Source: Bacillota bacterium (GTDB lineage: Bacteria > Bacillota > Desulfotomaculia > Desulfotomaculales > Desulfallaceae). From it: DNA of 37,210 nucleotides. A program made the translations under genes and the position numbers. Each line of letters opens with the position of its first letter. The stretch's first letter is position 1. The stretch spans positions 1-37,210 of the forward strand of contig JAKSCU010000494.1 of assembly GCA_022360435.1 (NCBI GenBank). The letters run 5' to 3'. The notes beneath the pieces were generated by a model, which was not told the DNA's origin, searched no databases, and saw nothing but the letters and a program-made list of their open reading frames with translations. This document shows, one piece after another, positions 17,995 through 30,716 of this stretch.

Positions 17995-18678
17995 CTATTT
18001 CCTTTTGCGTTTGGTATTTTTATCCGATTTGTCGACATTGGCCAGGCTGTCCAGGTACCCGAAACCGTTGCGAGTCAGTTCGATGGTGTCAACGCCTTTA
18101 ATTACCCGCAGATCATCTTCGGTTTCGGCATAGATAATGTTCACACTGTCACATTCCCGGCAGTGCAACTCCAGCCGGTCGGGGAAAATATCCACCTCCA
18201 CGTCCAGGTTGCCGCACTGGCAGTACAGGGCGTTCTGCTCGGCGATATCGTGCAGGCAGTTGAGGACCTCGTACATGATTTCCGAGTTATTGAAATACCT
18301 GTCTTCGCCCTCGAATTCACTGGTCAGTGATTCGATGTTTTCTTCCTGGGCTTCGGCCAGAAGCTTTACTTCCTTTTCAGATCCCAAGTAGCCCAACTCA
18401 AGGCCGGTTTCCTGGCAGAATAGGTAATTGACCTCGCTTGACCAAAATCGCCTGGCGCTGATGGACAGCAGGTGTTTTGATTCACAAACCACGCACGGGA
18501 ACTGCAGAACGTATTCCTTGCGGTCCCTTGTGTTAACCACCAGCTTGACATACCCGCAGGCGCAGTTTATTTCCATTTTTTTACGCAAACCAAATTCAAA
18601 ACGCGACAGTTTATGGTAATCAAGCTTGCCGCAGTCGGGGCATCGCATGGCCAGCAGCGCACCGGTTTCAATAATCAT
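17995..18678 (-). CDS. Zinc-ribbon-rich protein of unknown function
   Basis: CPDCGKLDY, CACGY, CVVCESK, CQCGN and CRECDS cysteine pairs; starts downstream of the response regulator gene. Confidence 0.7.
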   Translation of the reverse strand: MIIETGALLAMRCPDCGKLDYHKLSRFEFGLRKKMEINCACGYVKLVVNTRDRKEYVLQFPCVVCESKHLLSISARRFWSSEVNYLFCQETGLELGYLGSEKEVKLLAEAQEENIESLTSEFEGEDRYFNNSEIMYEVLNCLHDIAEQNALYCQCGNLDVEVDIFPDRLELHCRECDSVNIIYAETEDDLRVIKGVDTIELTRNGFGYLDSLANVDKSDKNTKRKRK

Positions 18679-18806
18679 GGCTTACCTCCTGCCATTGGTG
18701 TTGAAGACGTTTGTCAGCCGTAATCGAAACACCGGTAATGTCATTTCCGTCTTTTTGCAATTCGGCGCCAAAACCGGTTAATCCTTTTTTGCCGCCGGCT
18801 GCCGGT

Positions 18807-19211
18807 TCAGCTTATTACCCTGGCGGCGTCGCGCCGGGATGATGTCTGGGTGTACTGCCGGGCCAGGGAACGCAACTCGTTCAGGTCGAAGGGTTTGCAT
18901 AGGAAATGGGCAACTCCCAGTTTATCGGCTTCCTCTAACAGGTCCAGTTCTTCATAAGCTGTCATCAGCACCACAGGCACATCACGGTCGATTTTCCTGA
19001 TTTCGTGCAGCGTCTCCACGCCGCTCATCCCCGGCATTTTGACGTCGAGGATAATCAGCTGGTATTTTTTCTCTTTCAGCAAATCCAAAGCTTCACGGCC
19101 GTCAACAGCCTGGTCCACCAGGTAACCCGCGTCCAGCAACGCTTCGCTAATCAGCCTGCGCACGCCCATCTGGTCATCAACGACAAGCAAATCTCCAGTG
19201 TTATGGGACAT
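18807..19211 (-). CDS. spo0F: Response regulator receiver protein, Spo0F-like
   Basis: Stand-alone receiver: VVDDQMGVRRLISEAL, LIILDVKMPGMSG, VVLMTAYEE, FLCKPFD; next to fba as in other Firmicutes. Confidence 0.85.
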   Translation of the reverse strand: MSHNTGDLLVVDDQMGVRRLISEALLDAGYLVDQAVDGREALDLLKEKKYQLIILDVKMPGMSGVETLHEIRKIDRDVPVVLMTAYEELDLLEEADKLGVAHFLCKPFDLNELRSLARQYTQTSSRRDAARVIS

Positions 19212-19466
19212 ATATCCTTCCCCCCTGAAGATAATGGTCCAACTCGCTCATTAAAACGTTGGCCGCTACGAACTACCGTGTTATGGCGCTCCTTTTGGCG
19301 CGCTCTTGAAACCCTTGCTTGACACTACGACGTAACATTGCGACAGCCTTTATATTACACTGTGTTGTTAAAAGCCGCTTATGCAGGCCCTTTAGAGAGA
19401 GTACTTCGCCAACGGAATTTAATTCCCTTCCCCACCGGTTATTTTAAATAATTATTATACAAAAAT

Positions 19467-20288
19467 TTAATACAAGTCGCCGGTGTATAGTGTCGCCGCC
19501 AGGGAGCCGAACACGATCAACCCGATAAACAGTATCACAATCAGCGCCAGGACCGGCGTAAAAACGGTGAACGCGGCCCTGCCGGTACTAAAACCGTGCA
19601 CTTCCCTGATACCGATCACCAGCAGTATTACAAACCAAATAAACACGGCCAGGCTTAATAAGCCGCTGATAATGTTGACCCCGGCGCTGGATGGGAAAAA
19701 TGACACCAGTAATTGCAGCGGGATTATTAACGCCGCCGGCAGGCCGGCCAGACCGTAAACCGCGAAAACCCCCCGGGCCCGGCCCCGACCGCCGTACAGT
19801 TCGGCCAGCAGGTGCAACACCCCGGCCATGAAAAACCATTCCACAAACCCTAAAACAAACCCGCCGGCGGTGGCCAGCGGCATTAAAGCCTGCATAGCGT
19901 CTTGGGCCGGTATTCCGGGCAGTTGCAGCCCATTTAGATAATACGGAGTGTTAAACATACCCATCAAGGCTTGGGCCAAACTGAGCAACACCACGATTAT
20001 GACCGCGGCAAACACTGGAGGCTGCTGTGCAAAACCGGCAAAGGTGCGTACCGGATCGAAAAGCACCCCGTATATTAAATCCAGGATACCGTCCTTTACC
20101 AGCCCGCCGCCGGATGCCGTCTTAGGTCCTGCACCGGCTTGAATGTCCGGCAGTTCCTGTTGCCCGGCGCCGGGCGCGGCCGGTGCGTCTCCCCGAGCGC
20201 TATCCGCCGGTCGATCCGGAGCTTGGTCTTTATTATGGATACTTTCCCCTTCGGCACCGGGATATACATTTTCATCCTTATGATCCAA
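19467..20288 (-). CDS. Yip1-domain membrane protein
   Basis: Pro/acidic N-terminus then FDPVRTFAGFAQQPPVFAAVIIV and several TM helices. Confidence 0.7.
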   Translation of the reverse strand: MDHKDENVYPGAEGESIHNKDQAPDRPADSARGDAPAAPGAGQQELPDIQAGAGPKTASGGGLVKDGILDLIYGVLFDPVRTFAGFAQQPPVFAAVIIVVLLSLAQALMGMFNTPYYLNGLQLPGIPAQDAMQALMPLATAGGFVLGFVEWFFMAGVLHLLAELYGGRGRARGVFAVYGLAGLPAALIIPLQLLVSFFPSSAGVNIISGLLSLAVFIWFVILLVIGIREVHGFSTGRAAFTVFTPVLALIVILFIGLIVFGSLAATLYTGDLY

Positions 20289-20312
20289 AGCGTGCCCCTC
20301 CCCGGCAATATT

Positions 20313-21230
20313 TTATTCCAGCATTGGCTTGTACACCAACCATGCGGCGGGGTACATTTCCAGGCCAACGATCCCCAGCCTGACATTGCTTAACGTCTCC
20401 CACCAGGGGATTACCGGCGTCAGGTCGATGACCCGGGCGCTGTCTTCCAGTCCGGCCAATTGTGCCGCCACACCGACGGCATCATAAAAATTGCCCAACT
20501 CGTCCACCAGGCCGTTTTCCACTGCCTGGCTGCCGGTAAAAATACGCCCGTCGGCCAGTCTGGCCACCTGTTCGCGGTCCATACCCCGCCCGTTGGATAC
20601 GGTATTGACGAATTGCCGGTATATATCATCGACCATTTCTTGGAAAATGGCTTGTTCCTCGGGGTCTATGTCCCGGGCGGGCGAACCCATGTCCTTGTGC
20701 GGGCCGCTTTTGAAAACTTTGGGGTCTATACCGATTTTATCATACAAACTTCGCATATTGGTAGTTTCCATAATCACGCCGATGCTGCCGGTGATGGTGC
20801 CGGGGTTGGCCACGATTTTGTCGCAGTGCGAGGCAATCCAGTAACCGCCTGACGCGGATACGTCACCCAGGGAGGCCACCACCTTTTTACCGGCCTCGCG
20901 CAAGCGTTCAATTTCCAGGGTTATCTCCTGGGAGGCCGCCGATGTGCCTCCGGGGGTGTTCATCCGGATTACCACCGCCTTTATATGCGGGTCGTCGGCG
21001 GCCCGTCTGAGCTGCTCCATGACGGTGTCGGAACCGGCCACCGCGCCGAACAGGCCGCCGGTGCTGTTACCGGCCATAATCAGGCCATTGATGTGAATAA
21101 CACCAATTGCGTCTCCTCCGGTCAGCCCGCCGCCGGCGACGGCGCCCCCGCGCTGCTGGTGCAGGGCGGCGATCACCAGGGATATAAAAGCCACACCGAT
21201 TATTACACCTGCTATTAATTTTCGTTTCAA
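20313..21230 (-). CDS. sppA: Signal peptide peptidase SppA
   Basis: IRMNTPGGTSAASQEI, GDVSASGGYWIAS, NPGTITGSIGVI motifs. Confidence 0.94.
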   Translation of the reverse strand: MKRKLIAGVIIGVAFISLVIAALHQQRGGAVAGGGLTGGDAIGVIHINGLIMAGNSTGGLFGAVAGSDTVMEQLRRAADDPHIKAVVIRMNTPGGTSAASQEITLEIERLREAGKKVVASLGDVSASGGYWIASHCDKIVANPGTITGSIGVIMETTNMRSLYDKIGIDPKVFKSGPHKDMGSPARDIDPEEQAIFQEMVDDIYRQFVNTVSNGRGMDREQVARLADGRIFTGSQAVENGLVDELGNFYDAVGVAAQLAGLEDSARVIDLTPVIPWWETLSNVRLGIVGLEMYPAAWLVYKPMLE

Positions 21231-21314
21231 GCTTAATCACTGCCTTTCATTGCTTCACTAAAGAAAAAGCTTTGGAATGTACCAAAGCTGCCAATTGCAT
21301 TAAGCTGTCCATTA

Positions 21315-22973
<1,659 letters not shown>

Positions 22974-23103
22974 TTAATAATTCTATCATGCTCATTGGGC
23001 ATGTCAATACAAAACAAGGTGTGTATGGGTCGTCGTTATGTTTGCCGTCGCTACCCGCGACTCCGGCAAGAATACCGTCCATAGCGAACCCGGGCTCGTA
23101 AAA

Positions 23104-23268
23104 TTAATCCCAGCCCAGCCAGCGAGTGGCCGCCACGTAACCGAGGAAAAGGCCCACAATACCCATCAGGCCCGCCAGCGTGGGCGGCGCGGGGGTGGGC
23201 AGCTTCAGGCGGGCAAACAACAGGCCGATGGCAACACCCACCAAGGTGGCCAATATTACTTCACGCAA
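23104..23268 (-). CDS. XapX-domain small membrane protein (54 aa)
   Basis: TTG start preceded by GGGGGG; translation MREVILATLVGVAIGLLFARLKLPTPAPPTLAGLMGIVGLFLGYVAATRWLGWD. Not in the ORF track. Confidence 0.8.
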   Translation of the reverse strand: MREVILATLVGVAIGLLFARLKLPTPAPPTLAGLMGIVGLFLGYVAATRWLGWD

Positions 23269-23282
23269 AGGCAATCCCCCCA

Positions 23283-25037
23283 TTACATTTTTTCCGGCGC
23301 CTGCACACCCAACAGCCCCAGAGCGTTCCGCAGCACCACCCGGGTGGCTTCCACCAGCAGCAGCCGGGCGTTGCTCAGTTCCCGGTCGTCGGTGATTACC
23401 CGGTAGGCGTTATAAAAACTATGCAGCAAGCCGGCCACTTCGTGCACATAACGGGCTATACGGTGCGGGGCCAGTTGCCGAGCCGCCATGGCCACCTCCT
23501 CGGGGAAATCGGCCAAGCGGCGGGCCAGGACCAGTTCGGCCTCTTCCTTGAGCAATTCCAGGTTCACCTGGCCGGGGTCCGGTTTTGGCCGACCCTGTTC
23601 CGCCAATTGCCGGAAGATGCTGCAGATGCGGGCGTGGGCGTATTGAACGTAATAAACCGGGTTGTCGTTGGACTGGGTCCGGGCCAGGTCCAGGTCGAAA
23701 TCCAGGTGGCTGTCGGCGCCGCGCATGACAAAAAAATAACGGGCGGCGTCTCGGCCCACCTCTTCCACCAGCTCCTCCAATGTGACAAACCGGCCGGTGC
23801 GCTTGGACATACGCACTATTTCCCCGCCCCGGAACAGCCGCACCAGCTGCATCAGAACGATATGCAGCGCCTCGGGGTCATGCCCCAGCGCCTCCATGAC
23901 CCCCTTCATCCGGGGCCCAGGCCCGTGGTGGTCGGCTCCCCAGATATTGATTACCCGGTGGAAGCCCCGCTGGAACTTGTCCATATGATAGGCGATATCG
24001 GCGGCAAAATAGGTGGATATACCGTTCTTCCTAACCACCACTTCGTCCTTTTCCGTGCCGAAGGCGCTTGCCTTGAACCACAGGGCGCCCTCGTGCTCGT
24101 AAACGTAACCTCGTTCCCGCAGGCGGGAGACGGCTTCATCCACCTGTCCGCTGTCGTGCAGCGACTGCTCCGAAAACCACACGTCGTACTCTACGCCAAA
24201 CTCAGCCAGGGCTTCCCGGATGCCTTCGATTTTTTCCGCCAGAGCGTACCGGGCCAGGGTATCCAGCCTGGTGCGCCGCTCCGCATGCAGCAGGCCGTCG
24301 CCGTGCCCGGCTATGTACCGGCGCGCCGTGTCCGCGATATCCTCCCCGTGGTAGCCGCCCTCGGGTATCCGGCCTTCCCGGCCCAGCAGCTGAAAATAGC
24401 GGGCTTCCAGGGACAGGGCGAAATTTTCCACTTGGTTGCCGGCATCATTTATGTAGTACTCCCGGGTCACCCGCCAGCCGGCAAAATCCAGGATGGCGGC
24501 GATACTGTCCCCCAGCGCCGCCCCCCGGGCGTTGCCCATGTGCAGCAACCCGGTGGGGTTGGCGCTGACGAACTCCACCTGCACCCTTTCGTCCTCCACA
24601 AGCCGCGCCCGACCATAATCCCGCTGCTGCCGCGCCGCCAGAGGCACCGCGTCCAGCACCCAGCGGGAGTCCAAGTGAAAATTGACAAACCCGGGGCCGG
24701 CCACTTGCACCCGCTCCACCCAGCGCATGGCGCCGGTTTCGCGGCATAAGTCCTTGTTGCGCCTTGGCTGCGCCGGCAGATTTTCCAGCAGTATCTCCGC
24801 AATTTTGCGGGGCGCCAAGCGGGCTTGTTTGGGCAGCAGCATAGCCAGGTTGGCGGCAAAATCCCCGTGTTCCCGTTCCCGGGGCACCTCCACCACGAAG
24901 TCCGGCATATCCACCGGCGGGAGTTGCTCCGCCGCCACCGCCGCCGCCACCGCCTTCTCCAGCGCCTCCCGCAGCCCGGCACGCATCTCCTCAACAATGT
25001 TGCTCATATCCGCCTCCTCTGGTGTCAGGTGTTGCAA
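23283..25037 (-). CDS. argS: Arginyl-tRNA synthetase
   Basis: VEFVSANPTGLLHMGNARGAALGD (HIGH-like), RMSKRTGRFVTLEEL (KMSKS-like). Confidence 0.96.
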   Translation of the reverse strand: MQHLTPEEADMSNIVEEMRAGLREALEKAVAAAVAAEQLPPVDMPDFVVEVPREREHGDFAANLAMLLPKQARLAPRKIAEILLENLPAQPRRNKDLCRETGAMRWVERVQVAGPGFVNFHLDSRWVLDAVPLAARQQRDYGRARLVEDERVQVEFVSANPTGLLHMGNARGAALGDSIAAILDFAGWRVTREYYINDAGNQVENFALSLEARYFQLLGREGRIPEGGYHGEDIADTARRYIAGHGDGLLHAERRTRLDTLARYALAEKIEGIREALAEFGVEYDVWFSEQSLHDSGQVDEAVSRLRERGYVYEHEGALWFKASAFGTEKDEVVVRKNGISTYFAADIAYHMDKFQRGFHRVINIWGADHHGPGPRMKGVMEALGHDPEALHIVLMQLVRLFRGGEIVRMSKRTGRFVTLEELVEEVGRDAARYFFVMRGADSHLDFDLDLARTQSNDNPVYYVQYAHARICSIFRQLAEQGRPKPDPGQVNLELLKEEAELVLARRLADFPEEVAMAARQLAPHRIARYVHEVAGLLHSFYNAYRVITDDRELSNARLLLVEATRVVLRNALGLLGVQAPEKM

Positions 25038-25088
25038 GACTGTTTTGTTGCAAGTTGAAGGGTAGAATGTAAAATATAGTTATGCAAA

Positions 25089-25335
25089 CCTTAGTATCCA
25101 GGAGGTGTTTCCAATGGGTCGTCCTCCCCGTTATTACCCGACACCAGATACAGTATACCATGTTATCTCCCGGGGCAATAACCGGCAGCAAATTTTTTTG
25201 GACAACCGGGATTACCACGGATACCTCACTTGTGGCGCAAGCACAAGATGGAAATGGATTTGCATGTTTACGCCTATCACCCGGGAAGGGATTGACCGCC
25301 CCGATAAGGAAATGCCAATGCCCATCGATAATCGT
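25089..25335 (+). pseudogene. REP-associated tyrosine transposase (RAYT, IS200-like Y1 family), truncated and frameshifted
   Basis: MGRPPRYYPTPDTVYHVISRGNNRQQIFLDNRDYHGYL; the expected KHKMEMDLHVYAYH continuation is in another frame and ends early. Confidence 0.75.
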
Positions 25336-25478
25336 CAATAAAAGCAACCATGGCCGTCACTATAAATATCCCGGCGGTCAAAAAAAAGAAAAACGGCAAG
25401 AAGCACCATTAAAAAGCAGTTCAACAAATTTAACTTGCAACACCCGGCACCAAAGCCAACCACCACTGACAGGACATA

Positions 25479-26771
25479 TTATCGGTTGTCGATAACACGT
25501 TTTATTTTGCCCTCACTGCGGGCCAAAGAGTGCGGCTCCAACAAACGCACCCGGCAGTTCAAGGAAAGGACGCTGAATATTTTCTGCCTCAGTTTATTTT
25601 CCAAGGCTTCAAGGTCCTTGAACGAGCCGGTGAAAACCTGATCGGTCAACTCCACCTGAACTTCCAGGTGGTCCAAATAGCCTTTCTTGCTGACCAAAAT
25701 CTGGTAGTGCGGGGACAGACCGGCCATATCCATAAGCACGGTTTCGATCTGGGACGGAAATACGTTAACTCCGGAAATAATCAGCATGTCGTCGGTGCGC
25801 CCGCACACCTTGCGCATCCGGGCCGTGGTGCGGCCGCAGGCGCATCTGGTTTCGTCAAGCACGGTGATGTCCCTGGTGCGGTAACGCAGGATGGGCAGCG
25901 CCTCCTTGGTCAAGGTGGTTATGATCAGTTCGCCCTCCCGGCCGGGTTCCGCCTTTTCCCCGGTGGCAGGGTCGATAACCTCCACCAGGAAGTGGTCTTC
26001 GTTGATGTGCAAACCGGCCCGCTGGAGGCATTCCCCGGAAACACCGGGACCCATTACCTCGCTGAGGCCGTAATTGTCGGTGGCTTTCATGTTCCAGGTG
26101 CGTTCCATTTCCCCCCGCATGCTCTCGGTCCAAGCCTCGGCCCCGAACAACCCCTTGCGGATACCCAGGTCCGCCGGATCCACTTGCATAGCCCTGGCCG
26201 CGTCGGCCAGGTGCAGCGCGTACGACGGGGTGCCAACCAAGGCGGTGGCGCCAAAATCCTGCATTAGCATAATCTGCCGGCCGGTGTTGCCCACCGAGGC
26301 CGGGACGATGGTGGCGCCCACTTTCTCCAGGCCGTAATGCAGGCCGAAGGCGCCGGTGAACAGGCCGTAACCGAAGGTAATCTGCACCACATCCTCGTCG
26401 TCGACCCCGGCCATGGTGACAATGCGGGCCACCAGATCAGACCAGGTTTCCAGGTCCCGCCGGGTGTATCCCACCACCGTGGGCTTGCCGGTGGTGCCGG
26501 AGGATGCGTGCAGCCGGTTGACTTCCTTCTTGGACACGGCCAATAGCCCGTAAGGATAGTTGTCCCGCAAAGCTGTCTTGTCAGTGAACGGGAGCTTGTC
26601 AATGTCATTCAAAGTGTTTATATCTTCGGGGCGCACACCGGATTCGTCCATGGCCCGGCGGTAAAACGGCACCCGTTGATATACCCGGGTCACGGTTTCC
26701 TTCAACCTTTCCAACTGCAGAAGGCGCAGTTCATCCCTGTCCATGCATTCATGCTGCGGGTCCCAAATCAT
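25479..26771 (-). CDS. paaK: Phenylacetate-CoA ligase family (PaaK-like AMP-forming)
   Basis: HASSGTTGKPTVVGYT, DNYGLSEVMGPGV, RYRTRDITVL, GRTDDMLIISGVNVFPSQIE. Confidence 0.94.
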   Translation of the reverse strand: MIWDPQHECMDRDELRLLQLERLKETVTRVYQRVPFYRRAMDESGVRPEDINTLNDIDKLPFTDKTALRDNYPYGLLAVSKKEVNRLHASSGTTGKPTVVGYTRRDLETWSDLVARIVTMAGVDDEDVVQITFGYGLFTGAFGLHYGLEKVGATIVPASVGNTGRQIMLMQDFGATALVGTPSYALHLADAARAMQVDPADLGIRKGLFGAEAWTESMRGEMERTWNMKATDNYGLSEVMGPGVSGECLQRAGLHINEDHFLVEVIDPATGEKAEPGREGELIITTLTKEALPILRYRTRDITVLDETRCACGRTTARMRKVCGRTDDMLIISGVNVFPSQIETVLMDMAGLSPHYQILVSKKGYLDHLEVQVELTDQVFTGSFKDLEALENKLRQKIFSVLSLNCRVRLLEPHSLARSEGKIKRVIDNR

Positions 26772-26893
26772 CTTGTTTACACTTCCTTGACCTGAATTCC
26801 GGTTTGATTTATTTTATTACCCATCACAACAGCGTAATTAAAGGTTAGCGGGGTCACAGAGAAGGATTATTGTTGGAAATAAAAATAACCAGG

Positions 26894-27067
26894 GCGTTGA
26901 AGGGTGATAAATACCTTTAACCCCGGCTTTGACGCCGGGCTTTCGAGACTCGGGCATAGCAACTGGTGTACAGCCCGGAGGTTATCTCCCGAGTACGCAG
27001 GACCCGGTTGAACCGGGGCCGGCAGTCAGCCCACCAACGTGTAGCCGAGCATAATTCAAAAGCCCGG
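26894..27067 (+). ncRNA. Highly structured intergenic RNA candidate resembling HEARO / IscB omega-RNA, stand-alone
   Basis: Serial stems GTTGAAG/CTTTAAC, CCCGGC/GCCGGG, ACTCGGG/CCCGAGT, CCCGGT/ACCGGG; contains GACTCGGGCATAGCAACTGGTGTACAGCC. No iscB ORF downstream. Family recalled from memory. Confidence 0.45.
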
Positions 27068-27122
27068 ATGTCCATAACTAATTCTCCCGTACTGCATAAC
27101 TTGATGTCTGATATAAGCAGTT

Positions 27123-28366
<1,244 letters not shown>

Positions 28367-28370
<4 letters not shown>

Positions 28371-28858
28371 GGCGAAATCATCAACCTCCTGTCTTCTTCG
28401 CCGTCTTCCAGAATTACGCCGTCCTGTTTGTAAGTTTTCAGGACAAAATGGGTGGCGGTGCTGATTACTCCTTCAATGGTAGACAGCTTGGTGGAAACAA
28501 AATGGGATATTTCTTTCATACTGCGGCCCTCCACGAATACCGCCAGGTCGTAGTCGCCGCTCATCAGGCGCATGCTGCGCACCTCCGGGAACCGGTATAC
28601 CCGTTCGGCCACGCCGTCGAAGCCTACGTCCCGCTGGGGGGTGATGCGCACTTCGATTAACGCGCTCACTTTTTCTTCACCCAATTTTTCGTAGTTAACT
28701 AAGGTCAGGTATTTTAAGATGACTTTTTTTTGTTCCAGGCTTCTGATGGCGTCCTTTATTGTTTCCGCGTCCATATTCAGCATGACGGCTATTTCCCCGG
28801 CGGTGAGCCTGGCGTTGTCCTCAAGCAACTCCAGTATCTGCTTGGTGATGTCGTCCAT
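28367..28858 (-). CDS. Lrp/AsnC-family transcriptional regulator
   Basis: MDDITKQILELLEDNARLTAGEIAVMLNMDAETIKDAIRSLEQKKVILKYLTLVNYEKLG; ATG at 28858 preferred because the longer track ORF runs into the T-box. Confidence 0.9.
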
Positions 28859-28872
28859 CAATACACCCCTTT

Positions 28873-29135
28873 CGATAAAATAAAAGAACCCCGCCCCTGC
28901 AAAGGGACGAGGTTTTACTCGCGGTACCACCCTGGTTGACCGCTCCCGACAACCGGCCCAAAATTCGACCGGGCGCGGCAGGCGGCCCTCTCATAGCCTT
29001 TAACGGTGACAAGCCGGCATTAACCTACTGGCGCATAACGCTTTCAGCCCGCAGTTCCGGGGCGGCACAGGCGCTCCAACCCGCCGGGCTCACACCCTCC
29101 CCGGCTCGCTGGTGGATTATAACGGCACCTTTATT
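28873..29135 (-). promoter_or_regulatory. T-box riboswitch leader upstream of the Lrp/AsnC-aminotransferase genes
   Basis: Minus strand AGGGTGGTACCGCGAGT antiterminator sequence, AACCTCGTCCC-TTTGCA-GGGGCGGGGTTCTTTTATTTT terminator, and stem I AGCGAGCCGGGGAGGGTGTGAGCCCGGC. Confidence 0.93.
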
Positions 29136-29253
29136 CCCCTTCAAAACCGTTCAATTTTTTAAAAAATCAAACTCATCTTAGCACGGGTTAGGGCCGGTGT
29201 CAACCCTCCGGTGTCGGGTGTTGCAAGTTGGCCGGGGGGTAAGCTTTGAGGCT

Positions 29254-30621
29254 TTACATAGTCAAAACACCGTCCTGGTTTTCGATCAGCCGGAGCACGT
29301 TTTCCTCCCGGCCGTTCATGGCGTTTATGTACACCAGGTAAGAATCTTCGCCCAGGGTGCCTTTGAACTCCCAGGTCAGCAGCTCCTTGTCCGGATCCAG
29401 GGGGATGAGGGCCAGCCTGCCGCGATCCTGAATCTGCAGCCTGCCGCTCACCAGTTCCCGGGCCTGCCGTTCCGTAACTTGGGGCTCGGACAGGTCGCGC
29501 CGATGGTGCGACATCAGGTAGGTACGAGTGTCCACGGCCACCACCCGCCCGTTATCCCGAGCCACGGTCACCTTGACCAGATCCGGGTAAATAATCACAT
29601 CATCCTGCATGTAGGCAAAGTTGAATGTGACCGTGTTGTCGTTGCGCTGGTGGTAACTGAGCTTCATCGGGCCGTAGCCGCGTTCTTCAAGGTAACCGGC
29701 AGCCAGCTTCCCGGCTTCGTTGATACTGACACCGGCACCGGGGATGTCACGCTGGTAAAGCATCCAGACCAGGTGCCCGCCCCGCCGGGTTATGTCGGCT
29801 ATCGCCGGTTCTCCCTGTTTTTCGCCTTCCCGGCGGAGGATCATCTCCACCCGGTAAGCCTTTATATCAGTTTCCACCGTCCCGGTAACGCGGGCCGTTA
29901 CATCTTCCCCTTTTTCAATGTCCAGGTACCGCAGGGCTGCCGCCTTGGCTTGGGCCGGCGTAATGTCGTCGCCGGTTACCCCGCGGGCATTGCCTTGCTC
30001 CAGGTGATCGGAAAAAGGACCGTCATATATTAGAGAAGGATATTTCTGCATTTGATTGTCCATGTCCTGAAAACCGGCGCCGGCCGGAGTTCGGCCTTCC
30101 TTGGCCAGTCTGCGGCTGCTGCTGACGGCAAGTTCGGTAAAGCTGAACCGCCCGTCGGCCACCTCGGCATGGATTCTGCCCAGTTCGGTGTTCAGACCGG
30201 AAGCTTGGTTGTATAGACGGTTCAATGTGTCCCATTGCTCGCCGGACACAGCTTTGCCCATGGCCACCTGTTCGGCAAGGGAATGGGAATAATCCCCCAA
30301 CTGAACAATAAATTTAGCCGTTCGCCCCAGCAGTTCGCCCTGTACCGGCAACTGGGTCAGACTATCCAAAGCCTGGCTGGACTGCTCCCGAACTTGCTCA
30401 AACAAGCTTTGGATCTGCACGGGGTCTGCTGTAACCAGGGCTTTTCCCAACAATACTTCGGCATTTTGCACTTGGTCCGCCAGATTGTAAAAAGCCCGCT
30501 GATAATTGTTATCCAGAGCGGTCCTTAGCATACGGTTTTCATTTTGCTGCCAGTTAAACCAGTAACCCGCCCCCAGCGCCAGGGCCAGCAATCCCAGCGG
30601 CAAAAGCCATTTTCTGTACAT
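29254..30621 (-). CDS. ypeB: Germination protein YpeB
   Basis: Single N-terminal TM, repeated PepSY-like regions, directly upstream of sleB-like gene. Confidence 0.88.
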   Translation of the reverse strand: MYRKWLLPLGLLALALGAGYWFNWQQNENRMLRTALDNNYQRAFYNLADQVQNAEVLLGKALVTADPVQIQSLFEQVREQSSQALDSLTQLPVQGELLGRTAKFIVQLGDYSHSLAEQVAMGKAVSGEQWDTLNRLYNQASGLNTELGRIHAEVADGRFSFTELAVSSSRRLAKEGRTPAGAGFQDMDNQMQKYPSLIYDGPFSDHLEQGNARGVTGDDITPAQAKAAALRYLDIEKGEDVTARVTGTVETDIKAYRVEMILRREGEKQGEPAIADITRRGGHLVWMLYQRDIPGAGVSINEAGKLAAGYLEERGYGPMKLSYHQRNDNTVTFNFAYMQDDVIIYPDLVKVTVARDNGRVVAVDTRTYLMSHHRRDLSEPQVTERQARELVSGRLQIQDRGRLALIPLDPDKELLTWEFKGTLGEDSYLVYINAMNGREENVLRLIENQDGVLTM

Positions 30622-30716
30622 AGTATCACTCCCGGGGATAAAAATATAAAGTGTTCACCAAAGCCACAAACACGCCGGCAACGGCTTATCCGCCGCCAAA
30701 ACCGGCCGCCGGGCGG

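Noticed and set aside
23421-24749. 442-aa plus-strand ORF opposite argS
   Set aside because: Antisense shadow ORF, His/Gln/Gly/Pro-rich with no domain.
28859-28930. N-terminal extension of the Lrp/AsnC ORF
   Set aside because: Encoded by the T-box terminator region; ATG at 28858 is the sensible start.
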